A stretch of 64,000 nt of DNA, from positions 1 to 64,000 of the forward strand of contig NZ_QAOV01000003.1 in the NCBI RefSeq assembly GCF_003050925.1, in the 5' to 3' direction. The stretch is from Pseudomonas sp. GV085 (lineage in GTDB: Bacteria; Pseudomonadota; Gammaproteobacteria; Pseudomonadales; Pseudomonadaceae). Of the stretch, positions 1 to 9,600 are shown in pieces; the stretch's first letter is position 1; each line of letters begins with the position of its first letter. Made by a program: the position numbers and the translations under genes. The notes beneath the pieces were generated by a model that was not told where the DNA came from, searched no databases, and worked only from the letters and a program-made list of their open reading frames with translations.

Positions 1-52
1 CTTGGAACACAAGGCGCGCAAGCTGGGCATGCAGTTGGTGATGGCTGGATAA
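1..52 (+). CDS. 3' end of an unidentified CDS (starts before the window)
   Basis: A frame open from the left edge ends at a TAA at 50-52 and encodes a 16-residue tail ending LGMQLVMAG. Too little is visible to name a family. It is followed by an AT-rich intergenic stretch with a REPIN, which fits the end of a gene. I cannot exclude that this is a chance open frame. Confidence 0.4.
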   Translation, partial: LEHKARKLGMQLVMAG

Positions 53-92
53 TTTTTAGAGCAAAAACAATGGGTTATTTTTTGTTTGATAA

Positions 93-166
93 GAGCTGCC
101 GAAGGCTGCGATCTTTTGATCTTGTTTTTAAAAATCAAAAGATCGCAGCCTTCGGCAGCTCCTACA
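93..166. repeat. REPIN (GAGCTGCCGAAGGCTGCGATC type)
   Basis: Two inverted copies of GCTGCCGAAGGCTGCGATC, each followed by TTTTGAT, face each other around a 13-bp AT-rich centre. The 3' arm ends in CTCCTACAG, the usual edge of these elements in the P. fluorescens group. Confidence 0.9.
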
Positions 167-217
167 GGGGGGTTGTTTAATATTCGATATGGATCTTAAT
201 AAATAGCTTCTTATTCC

Positions 218-246
218 TTAACGAATATATCTCGCGTCCCTATAAT
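218..246 (+). promoter_or_regulatory. Probable sigma-70 promoter of the hydrolase gene
   Basis: TTAACG (218-223) and a consensus TATAAT (241-246) are separated by exactly 17 bp. The predicted transcript would start near 253, leaving about 30 nt before the ATG at 282 with a GGAGAG ribosome binding site at 271-276. Confidence 0.6.
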
Positions 247-281
247 CGACCGGGAACAGACACGCAGCAGGAGAGCTCCCC

Positions 282-863
282 ATGCGCAACGAATCAATTC
301 GCTACCTGATTGTGCCGGGCTGGCAAGGATCGCCGGAAGATCATTGGCAAAGCCACTGGCAGAACAGCCTGCCGAACAGTGCGCGGGTGGAGCAGGCCGA
401 CTGGCTGACGCCACGTCGCGAAGACTGGGTCGCGGCGCTGGCCGAGGCGATTGCTGCCGACAGCACGCCGGTCATCCTGATCGCCCACAGCCTGGGTTGC
501 ATCACCGTCGCCCATTGGGCCGCGAGCGCCCCCGTGCAGTTTTTGCGTCAAGTGCGCGGTGCCTTGCTCGTCGCGCCGGCGGATGTCGAGCGCCCGGCCT
601 GCGCGCCGGCCTTGCGTAACTTCGCGCCGATTCCGACGGACCTGCTGCCATTCCCCAGCCAGGTCGTCAGCTCCGACAACGACAGCGCCGTCAGCGCACC
701 GCGTGCCCTGGAACTGGCGCGCCATTGGGGCGCCGAGGCGGGGATTCTGGCGGGGGCGGGACATATCAATGTGAAGTCCGGTCACCAGCGTTGGGAGCAG
801 GGTTTTGCCTATCTCTATCGCCTGCAAAACCGCATGGAACACCACGCCCTGCGCCGCGCTTGA
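282..863 (+). CDS. RBBP9/YdeN-family alpha/beta hydrolase
   Basis: The 193-residue protein has the short serine-hydrolase fold of the RBBP9/YdeN family. The visible nucleophile elbow is AHSLGC (Ser70), a likely acid lies in SSDND (about 132-134) and the catalytic His in AGHIN (about 161). There is no signal peptide, so it should be cytosolic. The family hydrolyses small esters, but the physiological substrate is unknown. The ATG at 282 follows a good GGAGAG site and a consensus promoter. The sigma-54 activator-like gene starts 55 bp downstream on the same strand, so the two may be cotranscribed. Confidence 0.8.
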   Translation: MRNESIRYLIVPGWQGSPEDHWQSHWQNSLPNSARVEQADWLTPRREDWVAALAEAIAADSTPVILIAHSLGCITVAHWAASAPVQFLRQVRGALLVAPADVERPACAPALRNFAPIPTDLLPFPSQVVSSDNDSAVSAPRALELARHWGAEAGILAGAGHINVKSGHQRWEQGFAYLYRLQNRMEHHALRRA

Positions 864-918
864 ACACTTTCCTTATTTAACGCCCCCGTCTCCCGGCGGT
901 TTTGGGCGGGAGTCTGCC

Positions 919-1848
919 ATGAGCTTTGAAACCTTCGGTCAGCCGCTGCTGACCTTTCCCGATGCCGAAAAAAGTCCCCTGAGCATCCGCGCCAAGGCGC
1001 TGGTGTTTGTCGATCCGCGTTCGCGGCAATTGCGTGAAGACCTGGAGCAACTGGCCGCGCGTTCAGTGTCAGTGCTGATCCGTGGCGAAACCGGCACCGG
1101 CAAGGAATTGCTGGCGCGGCATATCCATCGCGCCAGTGATCGCGGCGGGTTGTTCGTGTCGGTCAACTGCGGCGCCATCAGCCCGACCTACGCCGACGCC
1201 GAGTTATTTGGCTATGCGGCGGGCAGTTACAGCGGTTCGGCGAGCAGTCGTGCCGGGTGGTTCGGTTCGGCCAACGGCGGGACGTTGTATCTGGACGAAA
1301 TCGGCGACCTGCCGCTGCCGATCCAGATCAAATTGCTCGCCGCGCTGGAAAACCACGAAGTCACCCGCGTCGGTGCCCAGCAGCCGAGCCCGGTGGATGT
1401 GCGACTGGTGGCGGCCACCAGCATCGATCTGGCCCAGGCGGTTGCCGCCGGAAAATTCCATGAACGGCTCTATCACTACCTCAGCGAAGGCCCGCTCGAA
1501 CTGCCGGCGTTGCGTGAGAGGGTGGGGGATATCCTCTCGCTGGCGGAGTACTTCCTCGGCATCTACAGCCAACGCCTGGACCTGCCAGTGCCGCTGATCA
1601 GCGAAGCGGCGCAGCTTGTGCTGGAACGCCACAGTTGGCCGGGCAATACCCGGGAGCTGGAGAACGTCATTCACTTTGCGCTGCTGGTGAGCACCGGCGA
1701 CGAGATTTTGCCGGAGCATTTGAATTTGCCCGAGGCGTTGGTTTCTTTGGGGCAAATTGAGCAGCAAATAAAGCGTGTCTTTTCCAGCGGTACGCCTGAG
1801 GAGCGTCAGGCACTGAAGCAATTGCTGCTTACGACCGGGCTTTTGTAG
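919..1848 (+). CDS. Sigma-54 activator-like AAA+ protein (SfnR-like), apparently lacking the C-terminal HTH
   Basis: The 309-residue protein is essentially one AAA+ sigma-54 interaction domain: Walker A GETGTGKE, Walker B GGTLYLDEIGD and the WPGNTRELEN sensor II region. No receiver domain precedes it. Two things are odd. The sigma-54-contacting GAFTGA loop reads GSYSGS. After the AAA+ domain only about 45 residues remain, ending TTGLL, with no recognisable Fis-type helix-turn-helix. The TAG stop (1846-1848) lies in the TGTAG edge of the adjoining REPIN. I start at the ATG at 919 because GGGCGGGAG precedes it; an upstream ATG at 805 overlaps the hydrolase gene. SfnR-type regulators control organosulfur use, matching the neighbourhood, but the target is unknown. 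Confidence 0.75.
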   Translation: MSFETFGQPLLTFPDAEKSPLSIRAKALVFVDPRSRQLREDLEQLAARSVSVLIRGETGTGKELLARHIHRASDRGGLFVSVNCGAISPTYADAELFGYAAGSYSGSASSRAGWFGSANGGTLYLDEIGDLPLPIQIKLLAALENHEVTRVGAQQPSPVDVRLVAATSIDLAQAVAAGKFHERLYHYLSEGPLELPALRERVGDILSLAEYFLGIYSQRLDLPVPLISEAAQLVLERHSWPGNTRELENVIHFALLVSTGDEILPEHLNLPEALVSLGQIEQQIKRVFSSGTPEERQALKQLLLTTGLL

Positions 1849-1932
1849 GAGCTGCCGCAGGCTGCGATCTTTTGATCTCGGCGGCCTCAATGCTATCAAA
1901 ATCAAAAGATCGCAGCCTGCGGCAGCTCCTAC
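1844..1932. repeat. REPIN overlapping the stop codon of the upstream gene
   Basis: TGTAGGAGCTGCCGCAGGCT and its inverse flank a short centre that contains a second TATCAAAATC sequence. The first arm supplies the TAG stop codon at 1846-1848 of the sigma-54 activator-like gene. Confidence 0.9.
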
Positions 1933-2086
1933 GTGAACAAAATGGAATATGAAAGTGAATAAAGGTTATTGTTCGGGAATAAAAAATCCCGGTATTGTCC
2001 GCTTCACGCCAGCGATAGCACTTCACTGGCACCCTCATATTCAAGCCGTCGCCACAAGCGACTGTGATTTTCGATAAGGACACTGC

Positions 2087-2869
2087 ATGAAAAAGGTTCT
2101 GTTGTTCACCGCACTGGCGGCTGCCCTGACCGCGGGCCTGGCCCAGGCTGGCGAGAAACTGGTGGTTGCCGCGACCCCGGTCCCACACGCCGAGATTCTC
2201 GAGCTGATCAAGCCAACCCTGGCCAAAGAAGGCGTGGACCTGGAAATCAAAGTCTTCACCGACTATGTTCAGCCGAACGTGCAGGTCGACCAGAAGCGTC
2301 TGGACGCCAACTACTTCCAGACCCTGCCGTACCTGAAGAGCTTCAACGAAGGTAAAGGCACTCACCTGGAAACCGTGATTGGCGTGCACGTTGAACCTTT
2401 CGGCGGCTACTCGAAGAAAGTCAAAACCCTGGCTGAGCTCAAAGATGGCGCGACCATCGCCATCCCGAACGAAGGCAGCAATAGCGGCCGAGCCCTGATC
2501 CTGCTGCAGAAGGCTGGCCTGATCGAGTTGAAAGACCCGAATAACGCCGTGTCGACGCCGAAAGACATCGCCAAGAACCCGCACAACTTCAAGTTCAAGG
2601 AGCTTGAGTCGGCCATGTTGCCGCGTGTGCTGGATCAGGTCGACCTGGACATGATCAACACCAACTACGCACTGGAAGCGGGCCTGAACCCGGCGAAAGA
2701 CGCGCTGATCATTGAAGGTGCTGATTCGCCTTACGTGAACTACCTGGTGGCCCGTCCGGACAACAAGGACAGCGTTGCCATCCAGAAACTGGCCAAGGCC
2801 CTGACCAGCCCGCAAGTGAAAGCATTCATCGAGAAGAAGTACAGCGGCGCGGTACTGCCGGCGTTCTGA
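2087..2869 (+). CDS. metQ: MetQ/NlpA-family substrate-binding protein (D-/L-methionine type)
   Basis: This 260-residue periplasmic binding protein has a cleavable signal peptide ending near AQAG (about residue 22) and then the typical MetQ start LVVAATPVPHAEIL. The DYVQPNVQVD, DANYFQTLPYL and IPNEGSNSGRALILLQ segments are characteristic of MetQ. The family delivers methionine to a MetNI ABC transporter. No metN or metI lies next to this copy; the left edge of the window could hide them, or it could feed the MetNI pair encoded at 11463-13218. AAGGACA precedes the ATG, and a strong terminator follows the stop. Confidence 0.85.
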   Translation: MKKVLLFTALAAALTAGLAQAGEKLVVAATPVPHAEILELIKPTLAKEGVDLEIKVFTDYVQPNVQVDQKRLDANYFQTLPYLKSFNEGKGTHLETVIGVHVEPFGGYSKKVKTLAELKDGATIAIPNEGSNSGRALILLQKAGLIELKDPNNAVSTPKDIAKNPHNFKFKELESAMLPRVLDQVDLDMINTNYALEAGLNPAKDALIIEGADSPYVNYLVARPDNKDSVAIQKLAKALTSPQVKAFIEKKYSGAVLPAF

Positions 2870-2897
2870 TTCGCGAAGCGAACCCCTTTAAGGTTTC

Positions 2898-2933
2898 AAA
2901 CGCCGACGGCTGATTTAGCGTCGGCGTTTTTTT
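2898..2933 (+). terminator. Rho-independent terminator of metQ
   Basis: The hairpin AACGCCGACG/CGTCGGCGTT is followed by a T run, 29 bp after the metQ stop. Confidence 0.9.
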
Positions 2934-2949
2934 ATGGGCGATGGATTGC

Positions 2950-3045
2950 TCAGGCCGGCCTGGCCTTCAACGCCCTGCGCAACGCCATCAATAATTTCAG
3001 AATGTCCTGCGGATCCAGCCGTTGCGGCGTTGGTGCGTCTGTCAT
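2950..3045 (-). CDS. Possible 31-residue small protein
   Basis: A short frame begins at an ATG (3045-3043) preceded by AAGGACGAGAAC, a well-placed ribosome binding site. It encodes a basic helical peptide with a start region MTDAPTPQRLDPQDILKLL and a C-terminus rich in Ala, Arg and Lys. It lies 139 bp downstream of the ATPase gene on the same strand. I do not recognise it. The good Shine-Dalgarno and amphipathic pattern support translation, but at this length chance is a real alternative. Confidence 0.35.
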   Translation of the reverse strand: MTDAPTPQRLDPQDILKLLMALRRALKARPA

Positions 3046-3183
3046 GTTCTCGTCCTTGTGAGGTTTGGCCGCAAGTCTGGCCAAAATGGGTGCGTCCCTG
3101 GAGCTGTGTTTCGAAAAAAAGATCCTTCCTACGGCGCAAGGGAAAATAGACGTCCTCCATCGTCCCGGCAAATCAAGCGCCGT

Positions 3184-4344
3184 TCAATCCGGCCAATACC
3201 ATGCCGGTTCATCCAGCATGCGCTGGCCGACAATTGCGGTCTGGCCAAGATTTTTTTCCAGCACGATGCAGTTGCAGTCGGGGTCTTGCTGCAATGCCGA
3301 AATCAAGCGCCGGGCATGGGACACCACCCACACCTGGCACTGCCCGCAGGCGCGGATGATCAAGCGCGCCAGCGCCGGCAGCAGATCCGGATGCAGGCTG
3401 GTTTCCGGCTCGTTCAACACCATCAGTGTCGGCGGCCGTGGTGTCAGCAGTGCGGCGACCAGCAGCAAATAGCGCAACGTCCCGTCCGACAACTCCGCCG
3501 CCGACAACGGCCGCAACAACCCCTCCTGATGAAACTCGATGGCGAAGCGCCCGCCCGACAGCGGTTCGATGGCCAGCCTGGCGCCGGGAAACGCGTCGCT
3601 GATCGCGGCTCGCAATGCCTCGGGATCGCCGATTTCGATGATCGTTTGCAAGGCCGCCGCCAAGTCGCGTCCGTCGGGGTGCAGCACCGGCGTGCGGGTG
3701 CCCAGTTGCGGCTGGCGCACCGGGGCGTCGGCGTCGCTGCGAAAGTGATCGTAAAAGCGCCAGCGGCGGATGAACTCGCGCATCTGCAAGACTTCCGGCG
3801 AGGTGCGAAAACTGCCGACCTGGTCGAACAGGCTGTCGAAAATCGGCGTGTGCTGGGCCAACACTTCCCAACCGCGACCGACGCGGGCGCGGATCATCGG
3901 TCCGTCGCGATCCACCAGCAGGCTGGCGGGGCGGTAGAACGGTCCGGACCAGATGCATTCCTTTTTGATCTCCGGGTCGAGGGAGAACGTTGACTGGCTC
4001 TGCTCGGGCAGCCCGAGGGCAATCGAGTAGCTGAAATCGTCACCGGCGAATCCCAGGCGCAGGCGTTTGACGCCCCGTCGAACGCTGGCTTCAATCGGCA
4101 CTTCACCGTTTTGCATACGCCGGGTGATGGTTTCCGGGCCCGCCCAGAAGGTCGAATTCAGCCCGCCTTCACGGGCCAACGCATTGACCACGCCGCCCTG
4201 AGCGGTTTCCGCCAGCAGGCGCAGCGCACGGTAAAGGTTGGATTTACCGCTGCCATTAGGGCCGGTGATCAGATTCAGCCGGCCCAGCGGGATCACCAAT
4301 TTGTTGATCGAGCGGTAATTGGCCACCGCGAGGGTCTTGAGCAT
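3184..4344 (-). CDS. RecF/OLD-like AAA ATPase (AAA_21, COG4637 type)
   Basis: The 386-residue protein opens with MLKTLAVANYRSINKL and the Walker A GPNGSGKSN, an SMC/RecF/OLD-like N-terminus. Near the C-terminus are a signature-like ELSDGTLRYL, a Walker B region ending NEPETSLHPD, and VVSHARRL as the H-loop. No nuclease or TOPRIM domain follows, unlike true OLD proteins. Family members are predicted ATPases of unknown role, sometimes associated with defence or repair. I use the ATG at 4344, preceded by CAGGAATCC, rather than the one at 4377. The gene is isolated, facing away from triABC. Confidence 0.75.
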   Translation of the reverse strand: MLKTLAVANYRSINKLVIPLGRLNLITGPNGSGKSNLYRALRLLAETAQGGVVNALAREGGLNSTFWAGPETITRRMQNGEVPIEASVRRGVKRLRLGFAGDDFSYSIALGLPEQSQSTFSLDPEIKKECIWSGPFYRPASLLVDRDGPMIRARVGRGWEVLAQHTPIFDSLFDQVGSFRTSPEVLQMREFIRRWRFYDHFRSDADAPVRQPQLGTRTPVLHPDGRDLAAALQTIIEIGDPEALRAAISDAFPGARLAIEPLSGGRFAIEFHQEGLLRPLSAAELSDGTLRYLLLVAALLTPRPPTLMVLNEPETSLHPDLLPALARLIIRACGQCQVWVVSHARRLISALQQDPDCNCIVLEKNLGQTAIVGQRMLDEPAWYWPD

Positions 4345-4520
4345 ATGGATTCCTGAGGCGAGATCGAGCGGGCTCATTTTCAGGTACGTGCAGGCGTCTA
4401 TGACACGTGTTTTTGGGGGAAAACGTTATGAATTGTTTCTTCATAAAGGGAGCGTGCGTGGTTGAAATCCTGTTCTAAGCTCTCTGTCGAGTTGTCCATA
4501 AAAAAGGCCAAGGAGTTTGC

Positions 4521-5624
4521 ATGGCGGTTCCGGGATTGAAAGTAGTCATGGCCTTGAGTGTCGTCACCCTGCTAACGGCTTGCGAGGAGAAAAAGCCCGT
4601 GCAGGAATACCTGCCACGGGTGTTCGTACAAGTCGTCAAGCCAGCGGATTACGCGGCCTCGGTCACCCTCACCGGTGATATCCAGGCGCGGGTACAGACG
4701 GAGCTGTCTTTCCGCGTCGGTGGCAAGATCATCCAGCGCTCGGTTGACGTCGGTGATCGTGTGACCGCCAAGCAAGTGCTCGCCCGGCTCGATCCCAAGG
4801 ATCTGCAGACCAATGTCGACTCGGCCCAGGCACAAGTGGTCGCCGAACAGGCGCGGGTGAAGCAGAGCGCGCAGGCGTTCGTACGTCAGCAAAAACTCTT
4901 GCCCAAGGGCTACACCAGCCAGAGCGAATACGACTCTGCTGAGGCCGCCTTGCACAGCAGCCAGAGCGCTCTGAGTGCAGCCCAGGCGCAGCTGGCCAAT
5001 GCCCGGGATCAGTTGAGCTATACGGCGTTGATTGCCGATGCGCCGGGGATCATTACCGAGCGTCAGGCGGAAGTCGGCCAGGTGGTGCAGGCGACGATGC
5101 CGATCTTCAGCCTGGCCCGGGACGGCGACCGCGATGCGGTGTTCAATGTCTATGAATCGCTGCTGGCCGAGAAGCCGCGAGATCACACCATTGTCCTCAG
5201 CTTGCTCGACAACCCTGCGATCAAAACCACCGGCACCGTACGCGAAATCACCCCGTCGGTGTCGGCGCAATCCGGAACCGTGCAGGTCAAGGTCGGCCTC
5301 GACAAACTGCCCGACGGCATGCAGTTGGGTTCGGTGGTGAGTGCCACTGCCAGGGGATCGGGCAAACCGGTCATCGAGTTGCCGTGGTCGGCGCTGACCA
5401 AAAACATCAGCAATCCTGCTGTCTGGATTGTCGACGACAAGGGCAAGGCGCAATTGCATTCGGTGACGGTCAGCCGCTACCTGACGGGCAAGGTCATCAT
5501 CAGCGACGGGTTGAAGGACGGGGACAAAGTCATCATCGCGGGCGGGCAACTGTTGCACCCGGACATGGAAGTCGAGATTGCCGAAAACACTTACAAGGAC
5601 CTCACGTGGGGAGCAAAGCCATGA
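4521..5624 (+). CDS. triA: RND efflux periplasmic adaptor, TriA-like lipoprotein
   Basis: This 367-residue membrane-fusion protein has an N-terminal lipoprotein signal with lipobox LLTAC (Cys about 21), a biotinyl-lipoyl half near VGDRVTAKQVLARLD, a coiled-coil hairpin, and the second lipoyl half near ERQAEVGQVVQ. Such adaptors link an inner-membrane RND pump to an outer-membrane TolC-type channel. AAGGAG precedes the ATG. The stop overlaps the next adaptor's ATG (ATGA). Two consecutive adaptors followed by one pump is the TriABC arrangement known from P. aeruginosa triclosan efflux; no outer-membrane channel is encoded here. Confidence 0.85.
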   Translation: MAVPGLKVVMALSVVTLLTACEEKKPVQEYLPRVFVQVVKPADYAASVTLTGDIQARVQTELSFRVGGKIIQRSVDVGDRVTAKQVLARLDPKDLQTNVDSAQAQVVAEQARVKQSAQAFVRQQKLLPKGYTSQSEYDSAEAALHSSQSALSAAQAQLANARDQLSYTALIADAPGIITERQAEVGQVVQATMPIFSLARDGDRDAVFNVYESLLAEKPRDHTIVLSLLDNPAIKTTGTVREITPSVSAQSGTVQVKVGLDKLPDGMQLGSVVSATARGSGKPVIELPWSALTKNISNPAVWIVDDKGKAQLHSVTVSRYLTGKVIISDGLKDGDKVIIAGGQLLHPDMEVEIAENTYKDLTWGAKP

Positions 5625-6685
5625 AGCCTTTATGGGCGTTGTCCATCGGGCTGGTGCTGAGCGCCTGTTCCAAAAACGAACCGCCGCCGGCGCCAGTACG
5701 GCCGGTGCTGTCGATCAAGGTCCAGGCCTTGAGCGAAGAGGACCTGGGTCGCTTCGCCGGCAGTATCCAGGCACGCTATGAAAGCAATACCGGGTTCCGC
5801 GTGGGCGGGCGAATCGCCAGTCGTAACGTCGATGTCGGCGCCGAGGTCGAGAAGGGCACATTACTCGCCACCCTTGATCCTTCGGATCAGCAGAACCAAT
5901 TGCGCTCGGCCCAGGGCGATCTGGCGAAAATCCAGGCGCAACTGATCAACGCCAAGGCCACTGCCCAGCGTCAGCAAGCCTTGTTTGACCGCGGGGTCGG
6001 CGCGCAAGCGCAGCTCGACGAGGCCAACACGGACCTGAAAACCACCCAGGCCTCCCTCGATCAGGCCCGGGCAGCCGTCAACCAGAGCAAGGACCAACTG
6101 GGCTACACCGAGCTGCGCGCCGACCATAAAGCCGTAGTCACCGCGTGGAGCGCCGAGGCCGGGCAAGTGGTCACGGCCGGTCAGCAAGTGGTGACCCTGG
6201 CGCAACCGGACATCAAGGAAGCGGTGATCGACCTGCCCGATACCCTGGTCGATCAACTGCCCAGCGATGTGGTGTTCCTGGTCGCGGCGCAACTCGATCC
6301 GAGCATCAACACCACCGCCATCATCCGTGAAATCGAACCTCAGGCCCAAAGCGCCACACGCACCCGTCGCGCCCGCCTGACCCTGGCCGAAACGCCACCA
6401 GGCTTTCGCTTGGGTACGGCCATCAGCGTCACCCTGAGCTCGGCGATCAAGCCGCGCATCGAGTTGCCTGTCACCGCGCTGCAGGAGGTCGATGGCAAGC
6501 CACGCATCTGGGTGATCGATGCACAGAGTAAAACCGTCTCCCCCCGTGACGTCACCGTGATCAGCCGCACCGACAGCACTGTGGTGCTGGCCGACGGCGT
6601 GAAGAACGGCGAGCGAGTGGTCAGTGCCGGTGTGAACAGTCTCAAGCCGGGGCAACAAGTGAAAATCGACGAGGACAGTCAATGA
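5621..6685 (+). CDS. triB: Second RND efflux periplasmic adaptor, TriB-like lipoprotein
   Basis: The 354-residue protein is paralogous to the preceding adaptor. It has lipobox LVLSAC (Cys about 15), FRVGGRIASRNVDVGAEV in the lipoyl domain, an Ala/Gln-rich coiled coil, and ELRADHKAVVTAWSAEAGQV for the second lipoyl half. It begins inside the upstream stop codon (ATGA overlap) and its own stop overlaps the pump's ATG, so the three genes should be translated as a coupled set. A longer frame begins at 5384 within triA, but the ATG at 5621 gives a normal signal sequence. In TriABC both adaptors are needed for function. Confidence 0.85.
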   Translation: MKPLWALSIGLVLSACSKNEPPPAPVRPVLSIKVQALSEEDLGRFAGSIQARYESNTGFRVGGRIASRNVDVGAEVEKGTLLATLDPSDQQNQLRSAQGDLAKIQAQLINAKATAQRQQALFDRGVGAQAQLDEANTDLKTTQASLDQARAAVNQSKDQLGYTELRADHKAVVTAWSAEAGQVVTAGQQVVTLAQPDIKEAVIDLPDTLVDQLPSDVVFLVAAQLDPSINTTAIIREIEPQAQSATRTRRARLTLAETPPGFRLGTAISVTLSSAIKPRIELPVTALQEVDGKPRIWVIDAQSKTVSPRDVTVISRTDSTVVLADGVKNGERVVSAGVNSLKPGQQVKIDEDSQ

Positions 6686-9600
6686 AAGGGCCTTTCAACC
6701 TCTCGGAATGGGCTCTCAAGCATCAGTCGTTCATCTGGTATCTGATGTTCGTTGCGTTGCTGATGGGTGTGTTCTCGTACTTCAACCTGGGACGCGAAGA
6801 AGACCCTTCGTTCACCATCAAAACCATGGTGATCCAGAGCAAATGGCCGGGGGCGACCCAGGAGGAAACCCTCAAGCAGATCACTGACCGGATCGAGAAA
6901 AAGCTCGAAGAGCTCGACTCCCTCGACTACGTGAAAAGCTACACGCGCCCCGGTGAATCGACGGTGTACGTGTACCTGCGCGACACCACCAGTGCCAAGG
7001 ACATTCCGGAAATCTGGTACCAGGTGCGCAAGAAGATCAACGACATCAAATACCAGTTCCCGCAAGGCATACAGGGGCCGTCGTTCAACGATGAGTTCGG
7101 TGACGTCTTCGGCTCGATCTACGCCTTCACCGCCGACGGCCTGACGCTGCGTCAGTTGCGCGACTACGTGGAACAGGCGCGCATGGAAATTCGCGGTGTG
7201 CCGGGGCTGGGCAAGATCGAAATGGTCGGCCAGCAGGACGAAGTGCTGTACCTGAACTTCTCCACACGCAAACTCGCAGCGCTGGGCATTGATGAGCGTC
7301 AGGTGGTGCAGAGCCTGCAAACCCAGAACGCCGTGACCCCGGCGGGTGTCATCGAGGCCGGGCCGGAGCGGATATCGGTGCGGACCTCAGGGAAGTTCGC
7401 TTCGGAGAAAGACCTGGCCGAGGTCAACCTCAAGCTCAACGACCGCTACTATCGTCTGGCCGACATTGCCGAAATCAGCCGTGGCTACGTCGATCCGGCC
7501 TCGCCGGAATTCCGCTACAACGGCAAGCAGGCCATCGGCCTGGCGATCGCCATGCAGAAGGGTGGCAACGTCCAGGCATTCGGCAAGGCTTTGCACACCC
7601 GTATCGACGAGTTGACCGCCGACCTGCCGGTCGGTGTCGGCATCTACAACGTCTCCGACCAGGCCGTAGTGGTGGAGGAAGCCGTCGGCGGCTTTACCAG
7701 CGCGTTGTTTGAAGCGGTGGTGATCGTGCTGCTGGTCAGCTTCGTCAGCCTCGGTGTGCGCGCCGGGCTGGTGGTGGCGTGCTCGATCCCGTTGGTGCTG
7801 GCGATGGTGTTCGTGTTCATGGAGTACAGCGGCATCACCATGCAGCGGATTTCCCTCGGGGCACTGATCATCGCCCTCGGCCTGCTGGTGGACGATGCGA
7901 TGATCACCGTGGAAATGATGGTCACCCGTCTGGAATTGGGCGAGACCAAGGAGCAGGCGGCGACCTTCGCCTACACCTCCACGGCGTTCCCGATGCTCAC
8001 CGGAACGCTGGTGACCGTGGCGGGCTTCGTGCCGATCGGCTTGAACGCCAGTTCTGCCGGTGAATACACCTACACCCTGTTTGCGGTGATTGCCTGTGCG
8101 ATGCTGGTGTCGTGGGTGGTGGCGGTGCTGTTTGCGCCGGTGATCGGCGTGCACATCCTCAGCACCAACGTGAAACCCCACGAAGGCGAACCCGGGCGCA
8201 TCGGCAAGGCGTTCAACGGCGGGCTGCTGTGGTGCATGCGCAATCGCTGGTGGGCCATTGGCATCACCGTGCTGTGCTTTGTACTGGCGGTGTTCAGCAT
8301 GCGTTTTGTGCAGAATCAGTTCTTCCCGTCTTCGGATCGTCCGGAAATCCTGGTGGACCTGAACCTTCCGCAAAACGCCTCGCTCGACGAAACCCGTCGG
8401 GCGGTCGATCGTCTCGAAGCTACGCTCAAGGACGACCCGGACATCGTGCGCTGGAGCACCTACGTCGGTCAGGGTGCCATCCGCTTCTACCTGCCACTGG
8501 ACCAGCAACTGCAAAACCCGTTCTACGCACAGTTGGTGATCGTCAGCAAAGGCCATACCCGCGAGGCCATGATGCAGAAGCTTCGTGAGCGTTTGCGCAA
8601 TGACTTCGTCGGCATCGGCAGTTATGTCCAGGCACTGGAAATGGGCCCGCCGGTAGGGCGTCCGATCCAGTACCGGGTCAGCGGCAAAGACGTCGATCAG
8701 GTGCGTCGGCATGCCATCGACCTGGCCACCGAGCTGGACAAGAACCCGCACGTTGGCGAGATCATCTACGACTGGAACGAGCCGGGCAAAGTCCTGCGCA
8801 TCGACATCGCCCAGGACAAGGCGCGGCAGTTGGGGTTGTCTTCCGAGGATGTGGCCAACCTGATGAATGGCATCGTCAGCGGCCAGACGGTGACCCAGGT
8901 CGATGACGACATTTACCTGATCAACGTGGTCGGTCGCGCGGTGGATTCCGAGCGCGGTACGCCGGAAACCCTGCAGAACCTGCAGATCGTCACGCCTGGC
9001 GGCACGTCGATTCCACTGCTGGCATTTGCCACGGTGCGTTACGAACTGGAGCAGCCGTTGGTATGGCGTAGGGATCGCTTGCCGACCATCACCATCAAGG
9101 CGGCAATACGCGACGAGATCCAGCCGACCGACCTGGTGAAAATCCTCAAGCCATCCATCGATGCTTTCGCAGCCAAATTACCCGCGGGCTACAAGGTCGC
9201 CACCGGTGGTACGGTGGAGGAAAGCGGCAAGGCCCAGGGACCGATTGCCAAGGTCGTGCCGCTGATGCTGTTCTTGATGGCGACCTTCCTGATGATCCAG
9301 TTGCACAGCGTGCAGAAGCTGTTCCTGGTGGCCAGCGTCGCGCCGCTGGGGCTGATCGGCGTGGTGATCGCGCTAGTGCCGACGGGCACGCCCATGGGCT
9401 TCGTGGCGATCCTCGGGATTCTGGCGCTGATCGGTATCATCATCCGTAACTCGGTGATCCTGGTGACCCAGATCGAGGAATACGAGCTGAAGGGCTACGC
9501 GCCGTGGGATGCGGTGGTGCAGGCCACCGAGCATCGACGTCGGCCGATCCTGTTGACCGCGGCGGCAGCGAGCATGGGGATGATCCCGATTGCCCGGGAA

